Source of the DNA: CAZKCI01 sp964551475
Lineage (GTDB): Bacteria; Auribacterota; Erginobacteria; Erginobacterales; CAZKCI01
Length of the DNA stretch: 13,501 bases
Reading direction: 5' to 3'
Assembly (NCBI GenBank): GCA_964551475.1
Contig: CAZKCI010000011.1
Span: forward strand, 1 to 13,501
The notes under the pieces are model-generated. The model saw only the letters and a program-made list of their open reading frames with translations, was not told where the DNA came from and searched no databases. Position numbers and translations under genes: made by a program. Positions 1 to 6,936 of the stretch are shown one piece after another. How positions within the stretch are numbered: position 1 is the stretch's first letter; each line of letters opens with the position of its first letter.

Positions 1-1
1 T

Positions 2-1261
2 ACTCCGACCAAGACGCCTTCTCCATCACCTTCACCATCGGCTTCCCCGATTCCATCGCCCATCACACCTACTCCCTCACCATCGCCGAGCAAGACACCG
101 ACACCATCTCCCTCTCCTTCCGCCTCTCCGACGCCAAGCCCGATTACGCCTACCCCTTCTCCTACTCCCAGCAAGACCCCCTCGCCCACGCCATCTCCCT
201 CAACATCCCCGACGCCTTCGCCGATAACTCCTACTCCATCCCCTTCACCGTCAGCTTCGCCCACACCCTCCCCCTCGCCCTCCGCCTCTCCGACGCCCTC
301 CCCGGTTTCCCCGACTCCCAGCCCCTCCCCAACCGTGACTCCGACTCCCACTCCGTCTCCTTCACCTTCGGCAACACCTACGCCGATCAGTCCCACTCCA
401 AGCCCAGAGCCAAGTGCTACACCAACAGCGGAACCCAGCCCGACATACACTCCAACTCCAGAGCTAAGCCCGACCCCCTTCGCAACCCCTACCTGCGGAC
501 CCATCCTTCCTCCTTATAAGGCGGTGGTAGCTTCTGGCGATTACAACGGAGACGGGACAGCCGAAGCCGCCGTCTTCCGTCCCTCCTCCGGGATGTGGTC
601 GGTGAAAGATGTGACCGTTGCCTACTACGGAGTCTCCACTGATCAACCCGCCTCTGGGGACTACGACGGGGACGGCGTCTCCGACATCGCCGTCTTCCGT
701 CCCGCCTCCGGGCAGTGGTTTGTCCGGAACTTCACACGCGTCTACTACGGGACCAATGGAGACATACCGATACCGGGAGATTATGACGGGGATACCATCG
801 CCGACATCGCCGTCTTCCGCCCCGCCACCGCCCGCTGGTATATCCGGAACCTGACCAGTGTAATATTCGGAGCTAACGGCGACTGGCCGGTCCCGGGGGA
901 TTACGATGCCGGCGGATCGCTGCAGATGGCGGTTTACCGGCCGGCGGCAGGATACTGGGCAGTCTCCGGCCTCACCCGCTTCTTCTTCGGGGGATCGAAC
1001 GACTGGCCGCTAGCCCTTGACTATGACGGGGACGGTATCTACGAACCGACTGTCTTCCGCCCCTGTGATGGGATGTGGGGGATTCGGAACGTTACCCGGG
1101 AATACTTGGGGATCTGCACCGATTGGCCAAGACCGGCGGACTACGACGGGAACGGTGCGGACAACCTCGCGATCTTCCGCGACTACTCGGCCCTCTGGGC
1201 GATCCGCGATCTGACCAGGGTGTATTTCGGAGGAACGGGAGACATACCGGTTACGAGGTAG
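2..1261 (+). CDS. FG-GAP-type repeat surface protein A, 3' part (5' end outside window)
   Basis: The frame is open from base 2 to the TAG at 1259-1261, giving 419 residues and no start in the window. Residues 1 to about 165 are almost only Pro, Thr, Ser and Ala (units such as ITPTPSPSPSASPTPSP), an extended wall- or envelope-spanning type of linker. After TCGPILPPYKAVVA come six repeats of about 40 residues with a GDYDGDGxxDIAVFRP core, W-x-V/I-R, and Y-Y/F-G near the end. The D-x-D-G-D-G loops resemble calcium-binding loops of FG-GAP/VCBS/dockerin-like repeats. The third, fourth and sixth repeats have degraded loops (DYDGDTIAD, DYDAGGS, DYDGNGADN). The C-terminus ends GDIPVTR, the same as gene B, to which this part is a close inverted copy. 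By analogy the upstream part may carry a signal peptide and B-repeat-like domains. Likely secreted or surface-exposed; ligand unknown. Confidence 0.85.
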   Translation, partial: TPTKTPSPSPSPSASPIPSPITPTPSPSPSKTPTPSPSPSASPTPSPITPTPSPTPSKTPSPTPSPSTSPTPSPITPTPSPSPSASPTPSPSPSASPTPSPVSPTPSPSPTVTPTPTPSPSPSATPTPISPTPSPEPSATPTAEPSPTYTPTPELSPTPFATPTCGPILPPYKAVVASGDYNGDGTAEAAVFRPSSGMWSVKDVTVAYYGVSTDQPASGDYDGDGVSDIAVFRPASGQWFVRNFTRVYYGTNGDIPIPGDYDGDTIADIAVFRPATARWYIRNLTSVIFGANGDWPVPGDYDAGGSLQMAVYRPAAGYWAVSGLTRFFFGGSNDWPLALDYDGDGIYEPTVFRPCDGMWGIRNVTREYLGICTDWPRPADYDGNGADNLAIFRDYSALWAIRDLTRVYFGGTGDIPVTR

Positions 1262-1296
1262 AGGGTGGGGGATAGAGGATAGCGGATGGTAGATAC

Positions 1297-1355
1297 CCGG
1301 CTTGGACCGGCAGAGAAGAGGGCGGCTTCTCCAGCGTATGGGGAGGCCGCCCTTT
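1297..1355. terminator. Convergent terminator between gene A and the TPR gene
   Basis: The main stem pairs 1320-1332 (GGGCGGCTTCTCC) with 1340-1352 (GGGGAGGCCGCCC), 13 pairs including two G-U, around a 7-nt loop, followed by a short TTT. A small CCGG/CCGG hairpin (1297-1300 with 1307-1310) precedes it. Genes on both strands end here (1261 on plus, 1367 on minus), so it can serve either, although the T-tract is short on plus and poor on minus. The same small hairpin plus terminator order recurs after genes B and C. Confidence 0.65.
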
Positions 1356-1366
1356 CCGACTCATGG

Positions 1367-2050
1367 TTATTGACAGTTTGTCTTGATGAGATCCGCCGCA
1401 TCTTTATCGCCCAGTCCCCCGGCCGTCCTCCAATCCTGGCAAGCCCCTTCCTTGTCTCCGAGGTTCTGTCTCGCCATCCCCCGGTTGCGATAGGCCTCCG
1501 CGAACTTCGGATCGAGATCGATCGCCTTCGTCAAATCCTCGACCGCTCCCCGGGCATCTCCCAGGTTGGTTTTTGCTATCCCTCGAAGATTGTAGGCTGC
1601 GGAGAACTTCGGATCGAGTTGGATCACCTTCGTGCTGTCCGCGATCTCTCCTTGGTAGTCTTTAAGGTCTCCCCTGGCAGACCCGCGAGAGTAGAAGGCC
1701 ATAACGTGCTGCGGATCGATACTGATCAGGGTCGTATAATCCTCGATTGCCCCTGGGTAGTCCTTGAGCAGGCTTTTTGCGAACGCTCGGCAGTAGTAAG
1801 CAACCTTGTTCTTCGGATCAAGTTCGATCGCTTTCGTGCAGTCTTCGATCGCTCCCCGGTAGTCTTCGAGCTCGATCTTCGCGTTTCCCCGGAGACTGTA
1901 AGCTGCGGCATCCTTCGGATCGAGTTCGATTGCCTTCGTGGAGTCCTCAATCGCTTTCCGGGCCTCCGGAGCGGTTTCCGCTCTCACCGTCCTGCTGGCG
2001 ACGTGCCCCCCCGCCAAGCACAGTACAATCATCAACATAAAGGTTTTCAT
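1367..2050 (-). CDS. Secreted/periplasmic tetratricopeptide repeat protein
   Basis: 227 residues. The N-terminus has a Lys, a hydrophobic stretch (FMLMIVLCLAGG) and a likely signal peptidase I site after TVRA; there is no convincing lipobox. From residue 27 to the end there are about five and a half TPRs of 34 residues with the usual consensus (AIEDxTKAIELDPK, then AYxxRGxAKxxLxDYxGA). The tail GACQDWRTAGGLGDKDAADLIK is the common capping form of such TPR proteins. TPRs are protein-binding scaffolds, so a role in an envelope complex is plausible but no partner is visible. AGGAGG at 2055-2060 sits 4 nt from the ATG and fixes the start. It is transcribed toward gene A and ends at their shared hairpin. 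The neighbouring repeats are very similar to one another, suggesting recent internal duplication. Confidence 0.9.
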   Translation of the reverse strand: MKTFMLMIVLCLAGGHVASRTVRAETAPEARKAIEDSTKAIELDPKDAAAYSLRGNAKIELEDYRGAIEDCTKAIELDPKNKVAYYCRAFAKSLLKDYPGAIEDYTTLISIDPQHVMAFYSRGSARGDLKDYQGEIADSTKVIQLDPKFSAAYNLRGIAKTNLGDARGAVEDLTKAIDLDPKFAEAYRNRGMARQNLGDKEGACQDWRTAGGLGDKDAADLIKTNCQ

Positions 2051-2089
2051 CGCTCCTCCTTTTGTCGGTGAGCAAGAAAGTCATTTCGG

Positions 2090-2106
2090 TTTGCAAAAAG
2101 TGCAAA
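2090..2106. promoter_or_regulatory. Short inverted repeat upstream of the TPR gene
   Basis: TTTGCA (2090-2095) and TGCAAA (2101-2106) flank AAAAG, centred about 48 nt upstream of the TPR start codon. The position suits an operator or promoter element, but no convincing -35/-10 pair can be assigned, so this is only a candidate. Confidence 0.25.
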
Positions 2107-2155
2107 AATGCGGGATCGGCTGGACCAGAACACATTTTCCGCCGGCACCATCCCC

Positions 2156-2196
2156 ATCGGATGATACGTCTCCCGGGACTTCTGCGTTCATCCGAT
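2156..2196. repeat. Perfect 9-bp inverted repeat with 23-nt spacer
   Basis: ATCGGATGA (2156-2164) is matched exactly by TCATCCGAT (2188-2196). It lies between the TPR gene and the HTH frame, both on the minus strand. There is no T-tract, so it is not an obvious terminator. It could be a protein-binding or recombination site; function unknown. Confidence 0.45.
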
Positions 2197-2238
2197 CTGT
2201 TGAATCAGCCAGTTCATATCAGAGAGAGCCACCTCTTC

Positions 2239-2523
2239 CTATGCCGGCTGAGGTATGGTGAGTAGTGCCCGTAGCTTACGTTCGGTTATTACCCGGGAAG
2301 GTAGTTGCTCCCCCATCTCGATCACTTGTTGCTGGATGTCGGGGGGTAGCTTGAGGAGGCGGAGGAACTGGCTGATCCGGGCGGGGGAGACACCGATTTT
2401 CCGGGCGAGGGCGGTCTGGGAACCTATGCCGGGTGTATTCAGGAGGTGTTTGTAGTGCTGGGCGAGAAGGAGGGGGTTGGGATAAGTTTTGCATGATTTC
2501 AGGGGTATCTCTATGGCCGACAA
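2239..2523 (-). CDS. ParB/KorB-like helix-turn-helix protein (copy 1; perhaps a 3' fragment)
   Basis: This is the fullest of four related HTH copies in the window. The 94-residue frame contains SQTALARKIGVSPARISQFL, a helix-turn-helix like that in ParB/KorB and other HTH_3-type DNA-binding proteins, followed by LRLLKLPPDIQQQVIEMGEQ and a basic ITERKLRALL tail. The only nearby start is a TTG at 2523 with no recognisable Shine-Dalgarno. The frame stays open upstream without ATG or GTG as far as about 2654, across the hairpin at 2620-2650, so it may be the 3' end of a larger or decayed gene. It precedes the TPR gene on the same strand, 190 nt away. The family is common next to recombinases, but none is visible here. 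Working DNA-binding function is possible but unproven. Confidence 0.55.
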   Translation of the reverse strand: MSAIEIPLKSCKTYPNPLLLAQHYKHLLNTPGIGSQTALARKIGVSPARISQFLRLLKLPPDIQQQVIEMGEQLPSRVITERKLRALLTIPQPA

Positions 2524-2619
2524 GGAGATACGCTGTACTCCATGCCCGATTCGATGGGGAAACAGGGGGAAGCCTACCTCGAAGAAAATTCGTCTGAGAG
2601 AGACGTTCGGGGAGTGACG

Positions 2620-2655
2620 AAAGGCCCGCCTCAGACCAAGGCGGGCCTTTTGTCA
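2620..2655. terminator. Strong perfect hairpin terminator
   Basis: AAAGGCCCGCC (2620-2630) pairs perfectly with GGCGGGCCTTT (2640-2650) around a 9-nt loop, ending in TTTT on the plus strand. On the minus strand the trailing AAA becomes a TTT run too, so it may work both ways. No plus-strand gene ends just upstream, suggesting that the gene it served has been lost or displaced. Confidence 0.7.
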
Positions 2656-2686
2656 TCCTGAGCGAGCGAAGCGAGTCGAAGGATCC
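2652..2686. repeat. REP-like dispersed sequence (GTCATCCTGAGCGAG...GAAGGATCC)
   Basis: The stretch contains CATCCTGAGCGAGCGAAGCG followed by AGTCGAAGGATCC. I know this type of short AGCGA-rich element as a frequent intergenic repeat in many environmental bacterial genomes, often just after terminators as here. It lies exactly between two hairpins (2620-2655 and 2694-2743). Only one copy is in the window, so repetition cannot be shown from this sequence. Confidence 0.5.
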
Positions 2687-2693
2687 AATATTT

Positions 2694-2743
2694 ATCCCGC
2701 ACAGCCCAGATTGGTTACACCTGGGTGAGTGCGGGATTTTTCC
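2694..2743 (+). terminator. Second terminator or leader hairpin upstream of the lipoprotein
   Basis: ATCCCGCAC (2694-2702) pairs with GTGCGGGAT (2729-2737), with an inner CCCAG/CTGGG stem (2705-2709 with 2721-2725), and runs straight into TTTTT. It is a plus-strand intrinsic terminator by structure. It ends 115 nt before the lipoprotein start, so it could be an attenuator in that gene's leader, or the terminator of a lost upstream gene. The remaining 2744-2840 shows nothing I can name. Confidence 0.6.
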
Positions 2744-2858
2744 TTCCAGGCAAATCCGGGGGAATCTTCTTGACCAACCCCATCGGCAGAAGGATACTAT
2801 TCCTATCGGCTTGGTCTACTAACCTCGATGTGAGGCATTCGGATAAGGAGGTAAATGC

Positions 2859-3290
2859 ATGAAAAAAGCACGCTGGGCTACGGGATTGTTCCTGATACTA
2901 GCCGCTACCCCACTGATAATCCTCTCGTGCAGCAGCGGCGGGGGCGGAGGGGAAAGCACCAGCTGGAACCTGGCCGGAACCTGGAACTGCACGATGAACA
3001 TTATCGACAATACTCACTTGTATGACTTTCTGTTGAGGGCTAGCACCTGGCAGATCACTCAGTCGGGCAACGACATCACGGTGGATGATTCTGCAAATCA
3101 GGTTTGGAGAGGGACCATCGATGGCGACACGCTTTCCCTAAGTTTCGAAAAAGATGTTTCTGGCGATTGCGGTATACGGGGAAGAGCCACCCTGACCATT
3201 GAGAGCAACAACCGGATGATCGGGAACGGCGATGATAAGTCTACCTGCGGCGCCGGCGGCGCTACCTACAACTTGCTCAGTACACGTTAG
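2859..3290 (+). CDS. Small outer-membrane-type lipoprotein, lipocalin-like beta pattern
   Basis: 143 residues. Residues 1-24 form a lipoprotein signal: basic start MKKARW, hydrophobic core, and a lipobox-like IILSC with Cys24 as the lipidated residue, followed by a flexible SSGGGGGES linker. The rest (LAGTWNCTMNI, WQITQSGNDITV, WRGTIDGDTLSLSF, RATLTIESNNRMIGN) alternates short beta strands as in small lipocalin-like or META-like families, opening with the common GTW motif. Three cysteines in the mature domain (in WNCTM, GDCGI and STCGA) could form a disulphide. AGGAGG at 2846-2851, 7 nt from the ATG, fixes the start. It stands alone: terminators lie upstream and IS debris immediately downstream on the other strand. 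Substrate unknown. Confidence 0.85.
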   Translation: MKKARWATGLFLILAATPLIILSCSSGGGGGESTSWNLAGTWNCTMNIIDNTHLYDFLLRASTWQITQSGNDITVDDSANQVWRGTIDGDTLSLSFEKDVSGDCGIRGRATLTIESNNRMIGNGDDKSTCGAGGATYNLLSTR

Positions 3291-3316
3291 TCTCTTTCCG
3301 CGCAACGTCACATCCT

Positions 3317-3466
3317 TCAGCGTGGAAACAAAAGGCAGTTTCCCGGCAGCCTGTAACCCTGGGTCGATCGCGGTTGACCCAGTGCCCGGCAGGCCCGACG
3401 TTCGGAGATCCCTAGCTCACTGCACGCCTGTCCCACGGCCCGGCGCCGCTTCGCCGGGCTCAGAAG
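3317..3466 (-). pseudogene. IS3-family transposase OrfB, N-terminal remnant
   Basis: The frame overlaps the end of orfA and reads LLSPAKRRRAVGQACSEL, then GISERRACRALGQPRSTQGY, the typical start of OrfB in this group with its ERRACRALGQPRST motif. Similarity ends after about 43 residues and the frame stops at 3317, before the integrase core with its DDE triad. It is therefore dead. The break lies about 30-45 nt from the end of the lipoprotein gene, marking a deletion endpoint. Confidence 0.8.
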
Positions 3467-3738
3467 TTTCCCGAGGCGGCCTCTTTCAGTATGGCCTTGT
3501 CCAGCGACAGATCGGCCACCAGCTTCTTCAGCCGGCTGTTCTCCTTCTCCAGGTCCTTGAGCCTCCGGGCCTGCTCCACCCTCAGCCCCCCATACTCCTT
3601 CCTCCAGCGGTAGTAGGTCTGCTCGGTAACTTCGATCTTCCGGCAGACCTCACCCATCGCGACTCCCTGGCCAGCCACGACCTCCGCCTCGCGCAGCTTC
3701 TGGATGATCTCCTCGGCCTTGTATCTCCTCTTCGTCAT
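3460..3738 (-). CDS. IS3-family transposase OrfA (HTH protein)
   Basis: 92 residues, full length for this OrfA type. It starts MTKRRYKAEEIIQKLREAEV, has the IS3/IS911-type HTH (EVCRKIEVTEQTYYRWRKEY) and ends in a leucine-zipper-like stretch (RLKDLEKENSRLKKLVADLS) and LDKAILKEAASGNF. In this family OrfA binds the IS ends and is fused with OrfB by programmed frameshifting; here OrfB is cut short. GGAGG lies 6 nt upstream of the ATG (GGAGGTCGGAGATG). It is inserted in, and co-directional with, the beta-helix gene. Confidence 0.93.
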   Translation of the reverse strand: MTKRRYKAEEIIQKLREAEVVAGQGVAMGEVCRKIEVTEQTYYRWRKEYGGLRVEQARRLKDLEKENSRLKKLVADLSLDKAILKEAASGNF

Positions 3739-3782
3739 CTCCGACCTCCCCTCCGGGTTGTGATCCAGGCTTAAACTCCAAC

Positions 3783-4384
3783 ATACAACCTGGACCGGTT
3801 TTCGGGGGGCAGGTCATGGAAGGGATGGGAGCATGGTTGGAATAAAATTCGCAACCCTGGACCCAGACGTCCGCCTTGTGGGTCGCAATGCGCAGGGCGC
3901 CGAAGCCGTGGCCGCTGGATGACCAGAGGGTGCCGTCGGCGTTGCGAAAGATCATGTCGGAAATGGTGATGTCGGCGTTGCTGTCGCCGGCCTGGCCTAA
4001 ACCGACCCAATAATCGATCTCCAGAATGGAGGTGCGATGATCTCCGTCGAGAATCGGCTTCTCCGCCGGGGTGCCTCCGATCGTGATGGGATAGTCTTCC
4101 GTGCTCACGGGGATATACTCGAGCGGACGAGTCAGGTGGTAGACGCCTCCCATGACCCAGAAGGTATCTTCCTCGCCATTGCGGCTGGCGGCGGTCAGGG
4201 CGTTAAACAGTTCGGTCGTGTCGTGAACGATGAAAATTCCCGCGGCGGAAGGGCGCGGAAAAACGGCGAGCAGCAAGCAGAGCAGCCCCATCACCAGTCT
4301 CCGGGATAGTGCGCTTGCCTCCGGATAGATCCTTGTGTTGTCGAATGGTGCTGGCCGGATCTCACTTTCAACGTTCGATTTCAC
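3783..4384 (-). pseudogene. Secreted right-handed beta-helix (pectate-lyase-like) protein, cut by the IS element
   Basis: About 200 codons remain. GTG at 4384 with GGAGG at 4390-4394 (5-nt spacing) is the best start; an ATG at 4438 is also in frame but lacks a Shine-Dalgarno. A hydrophobic signal (VMGLLCLLLAVFPRPSAAG) follows a basic region about 30 residues in. The mature part has features of parallel beta-helix surface proteins: TELFNALTAASRNGEEDTFW, VMGGVYHLTRPLEY, KPILDGDHRTSILE, ITISDMIFRNADG, VWVQGCEFYSNHA. Such proteins bind or cleave polysaccharides, but no catalytic residues can be placed. After about TGPGCMLEF the frame runs into IS sequence and stops at 3650. The rest of the gene is not seen beyond the IS, so it was deleted. 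Confidence 0.75.
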
Positions 4385-4466
4385 GCCATCCTCCGGTATG
4401 GTCAATGGGCTAAGGTTTATTAAGGGGAGCACTAACATTGGAAGTGGCCCAAATAATGGGGGCAGG

Positions 4467-4568
4467 TCAATCCAGCAGTCCGTGATCCAGATGGGGGATC
4501 CCTTACCATCCCGAGCGATAACCGAACGTAAACCACGGGCATTGCTCAGCTCTCCCCAACCCAGATAG
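4467..4568 (+). pseudogene. HTH protein tail (copy 2), converging on gene B
   Basis: The frame reads IQQSVIQMGDPLPSRAITER then KPRALLSSPQPR and stops at 4566-4568. This matches the C-terminal third of HTH copy 1 (IQQQVIEMGEQLPSRVITER) and copy 3; the helix-turn-helix itself is missing. DNA similarity starts abruptly at about 4470. The open frame to the left (from 4335) is unrelated sequence antisense to the beta-helix gene. Its stop overlaps the first base of the terminator stem that follows, 100 nt from the end of gene B. Confidence 0.7.
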
Positions 4569-4627
4569 AGAGGGGCTGCTCCCCATTGATGGAGAAACCG
4601 CCCCTCTCTTTGCCGGTCAAAGCCGGC
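4568..4627. terminator. Convergent terminator after gene B, with small GCCGG hairpin
   Basis: GAGAGGGGC (4568-4576) pairs with GCCCCTCTC (4600-4608), followed by TTT on the plus strand. Beyond it GCCGG (4612-4616) pairs with CCGGC (4623-4627). In gene B orientation the order is stop codon, G-rich GGGGATAGCGGG-type tract, GCCGG hairpin, then terminator stem, the same order as after genes A and C. Confidence 0.65.
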
Positions 4628-4667
4628 TGTTATCAGTCACTATCCTCCACCCGCTATCCCCCATCCT

Positions 4668-6836
4668 CTACCTCGTTACCGGGATGTCGCTATTTGATCC
4701 GAAATACACTCGGGTCAGTTCCCTCACCGCCCAGAGACCCGAGTAATTCCGGAAGATCCCCAGGTCGTCCAGACCGTCCCCATTGTAATCCCCGGGGCGT
4801 GCCCAGTCGGTGCAGATGCCGATGTAATGGCGGGTGATCCCCCGGATTCCCCACATCCCCTCGCAGGGGCGAAAGACGGACGGGTCGGCAACGCCGTCGC
4901 CGTCATAGTCGAGGGCCATCGGCCAATCTGACGATCCTCCAAAGAAGAAGCGGGTGAGATCGGAGACCGCCCAGTATCCCGCAGACGGACGGTAGACCGC
5001 CATCTGCAGTGATCCTCCGGCATCGTAGTCGCCGGGTACCGGCCAGTCGCCGTTAGCTCCGAATACCACGCTGGTCAGGTTCCGAACATACCAGCGAGCG
5101 GTGGCAGGACGGAAGACGGCGATGTCGGCGATAGTATCGCCGTCATAGTCTCCCGGTATCGGTATATCTCCATTGGTCCCGTAGTAGAGGCGGGTGAAGT
5201 TATGGACAAACCACTGTCCGGAGGCGGCCCGGAAGACGGCTATGTCCGCACTCCCATCCCCATCGTAATCCCCAGATGCAGGCTGATCAGTGGAGACTCC
5301 GTAGTAGGCAACGGTCACATCCTTCACCGACCACATCCCAGAAGAAGGACGGAAGACGGCTACATCGTCTGTTCCGTCCCCGTTGTAATCCCCAGAAGCT
5401 ACCACCGCCTTATACGGAGGAAGGGTGGGTCCACAGGTGGGTGTAGGGGAGGGCGAGGGACTTAGCTCTGGAGTTGGAGTGGCTGTCGGGCTGGGTTCCG
5501 CTGTCGGTGTAGCACTTGGCTCTGGGCTGGGAGTGGGACTGATCGGTGTAGGTGTTGCCGAGGGAGAGGGCGAAGGAGATGGGGTCGGCGTCACGCTCGG
5601 CGAGGGGCTGGGTGTCGGGGAAACCGGGGAAGGCGTAGGAGAGGCGGAGGGCGAGGGAGAGGGTGTGGGCGAAGCCGATGGAGAGGGGGATGGAGTAGGA
5701 GTTATCGGCGAAGGCGTTGGGGAGGTTGAAGGTGAGGGCGAGGGCGAGGGGGTCGATGCGGGGGTTGCTGTAGGTTCTGGGGTCGGAGAAGGAGTGGTCG
5801 AGGGCGAAGGCGATGGGGTCGGGGTAGGAGTGGGTAGGGTGTCGAAGTTAGCCACCAGTGCGCGGTCGGAGCTAGTCGAGAAGGTGTAGTACGCACTCGT
5901 TGACACCACCGTGCCGCCCTCTGTCCAGTTCAGGAAATACCACCCGGAATAAGGGCTCGCAAACACCGCTGCCGGGTGTCCGTACTCAGGGTTGTCTCCC
6001 AAAGCTGCGCCCCCTGAAACCGGGTTCGCCGTGGCCGTCACGTGATAACAGAAGCTCCCGTAGAGCGCGCGGTCCACGGTCGCCGTAAACGTGTAGTCGG
6101 CGTCGTACGAGACCGTGCCCATTGCTGGGTCCCACCAGCAGCTGAAGTGCGTGCCGTGCAGGCACGTCCCGTGCACGGTCACAGAGGTGCCCGCGACGAA
6201 GGTCCCTCCTCCCGAGACCGTGCCGCCCCCGTCACTCCCGTAAACCGTGATCTGGAATCCGAAGTTGGCCACGAGGTCCCGGTTCCCCGTGGCTGTGAAC
6301 GAGTAGTGGGGGTCCGTCGAGACCTGGCTCCCGCCCTCAGTCCAGTTTATGAAGTGATAGCCCGGGTTGGCAGTGGCGTACAAGTCGACGGAATCTCCCT
6401 CGTAGTAGGTGCCCCCGCCCGTGGTGTATCCCCCCGCAGCCGGGTTCGGGTTCGCGGATATGGTGTAGGCGGCAGGGGCCGAGAAGACCGTGACGCTGGA
6501 GCCACCATAGTTGGCGGCATCGCCCATTCCGGTCGTCGCGTTGAAATCGATGCCTTGAGGGTTGCTCTGCGTGTTGACGTTGCCGACCAGGGCGTTTGTG
6601 ACGGTATCGAATACGGTCACGCCGTTGGTCGCCCCCTTGATAACCGACAGGTTGTTCGCCGCCAGGCCCGCATGGGTCACGAATATCCTGTTGTTGTTCG
6701 GATTGACCGCTACGCCGGACGGGTTCCCGTTCGTATCGATATTCGCGACAAAAGTCGGCGCGGCGTTCGCCGCCGCGCACGTCAAGGCAAGCGCTGCGGT
6801 AATCCGGATGGCCGAGGCGATAGCGATCCTGCGCAT
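4668..6836 (-). CDS. Large secreted multidomain FG-GAP repeat protein B
   Basis: 722 residues from ATG 6836, chosen over upstream in-frame ATGs because GGAGG lies 9 nt before it and a signal peptide (MRRIAIASAIRITAALALTC, then AAANA) follows at once. Residues 27-118 resemble part of a YVTN/YncE-type beta-propeller (NPSGVAVNPNNNRIFVTHAG, ANYGGSSVTVF). Residues about 123-332 are three divergent InlB-type B-repeats (GGTYYEGDSVDLYATANPGY, HFINWTEGG, DLVANF). Residues about 334-469 are a Pro/Thr/Ser linker, and 480-722 are six 40-residue FG-GAP-type repeats with DYDGDG loops, ending SDIPVTR. The propeller portion is too short to close a ring. No sortase or membrane anchor is seen at the C-terminus. 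Probably an adhesin or surface-binding protein; its C-terminal half is a close relative of gene A. Confidence 0.9.
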   Translation of the reverse strand: MRRIAIASAIRITAALALTCAAANAAPTFVANIDTNGNPSGVAVNPNNNRIFVTHAGLAANNLSVIKGATNGVTVFDTVTNALVGNVNTQSNPQGIDFNATTGMGDAANYGGSSVTVFSAPAAYTISANPNPAAGGYTTGGGTYYEGDSVDLYATANPGYHFINWTEGGSQVSTDPHYSFTATGNRDLVANFGFQITVYGSDGGGTVSGGGTFVAGTSVTVHGTCLHGTHFSCWWDPAMGTVSYDADYTFTATVDRALYGSFCYHVTATANPVSGGAALGDNPEYGHPAAVFASPYSGWYFLNWTEGGTVVSTSAYYTFSTSSDRALVANFDTLPTPTPTPSPSPSTTPSPTPEPTATPASTPSPSPSPSTSPTPSPITPTPSPSPSASPTPSPSPSASPTPSPVSPTPSPSPSVTPTPSPSPSPSATPTPISPTPSPEPSATPTAEPSPTATPTPELSPSPSPTPTCGPTLPPYKAVVASGDYNGDGTDDVAVFRPSSGMWSVKDVTVAYYGVSTDQPASGDYDGDGSADIAVFRAASGQWFVHNFTRLYYGTNGDIPIPGDYDGDTIADIAVFRPATARWYVRNLTSVVFGANGDWPVPGDYDAGGSLQMAVYRPSAGYWAVSDLTRFFFGGSSDWPMALDYDGDGVADPSVFRPCEGMWGIRGITRHYIGICTDWARPGDYNGDGLDDLGIFRNYSGLWAVRELTRVYFGSNSDIPVTR

Positions 6837-6891
6837 TGGAAAAGTCCTCCGGGACTCGAACAAGGATTTGCTATTTCTGTATAACTTATCG

Positions 6892-6920
6892 CGTTTAAAC
6901 ATCTTTTGCTTCATTGTCAA
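6892..6920 (-). promoter_or_regulatory. Possible promoter of gene B
   Basis: A perfect TTGACA lies on the minus strand at 6920-6915. After 17 nt comes TAAACG (6897-6892), a weak -10. Transcription would begin about 50 nt before the start codon. The -35 match is good but the -10 is poor, so confidence is low. Confidence 0.3.
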
Positions 6921-6936
6921 GTTTATCTAACCGGTT

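Larger units (their letters stand above)
3317..3785 (-). mobile_element. Truncated IS3-family insertion sequence
   Basis: The element contains a complete orfA and only the first part of orfB, read on the minus strand. Its upstream end lies roughly at 3770-3790, where the beta-helix reading frame stops making sense; its other end is missing because orfB breaks off near 3337. I could not define terminal inverted repeats or a target duplication, as expected if one end is deleted. The loss includes the orfB catalytic residues, so the copy cannot transpose by itself. Confidence 0.8.

Noticed and set aside
2..500. CT-rich periodic sequence as a possible CRISPR or satellite array
   Set aside because: It is an in-frame Pro/Thr/Ser coding repeat with imperfect units and no spacer structure.
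1286..2071. 261-codon plus-strand frame across the TPR gene
   Set aside because: Antisense to regular TPR repeats, which gives a repetitive ELRIEFDRLR-like pattern; no ribosome site and it overlaps the terminator.
3359..3382. CTGGGTC/GACCCAG hairpin after the lipoprotein gene
   Set aside because: Looks like a weak terminator but lies within the coding sequence of the orfB remnant (around its QPRSTQ codons) and has no T-tract.
3232..3774. 180-codon plus-strand frame across the IS element
   Set aside because: Antisense to orfA and starts inside the lipoprotein gene; no homology pattern.
5425..5889. Gly/Val/Glu-rich frame (VGVGEGEG) on the plus strand
   Set aside because: It is the reverse complement of the Pro/Thr/Ser linker of gene B.
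6042..6884. 280-codon plus-strand frame
   Set aside because: Antisense to the N-terminal half of gene B, Arg/Val-rich shadow without known motifs.
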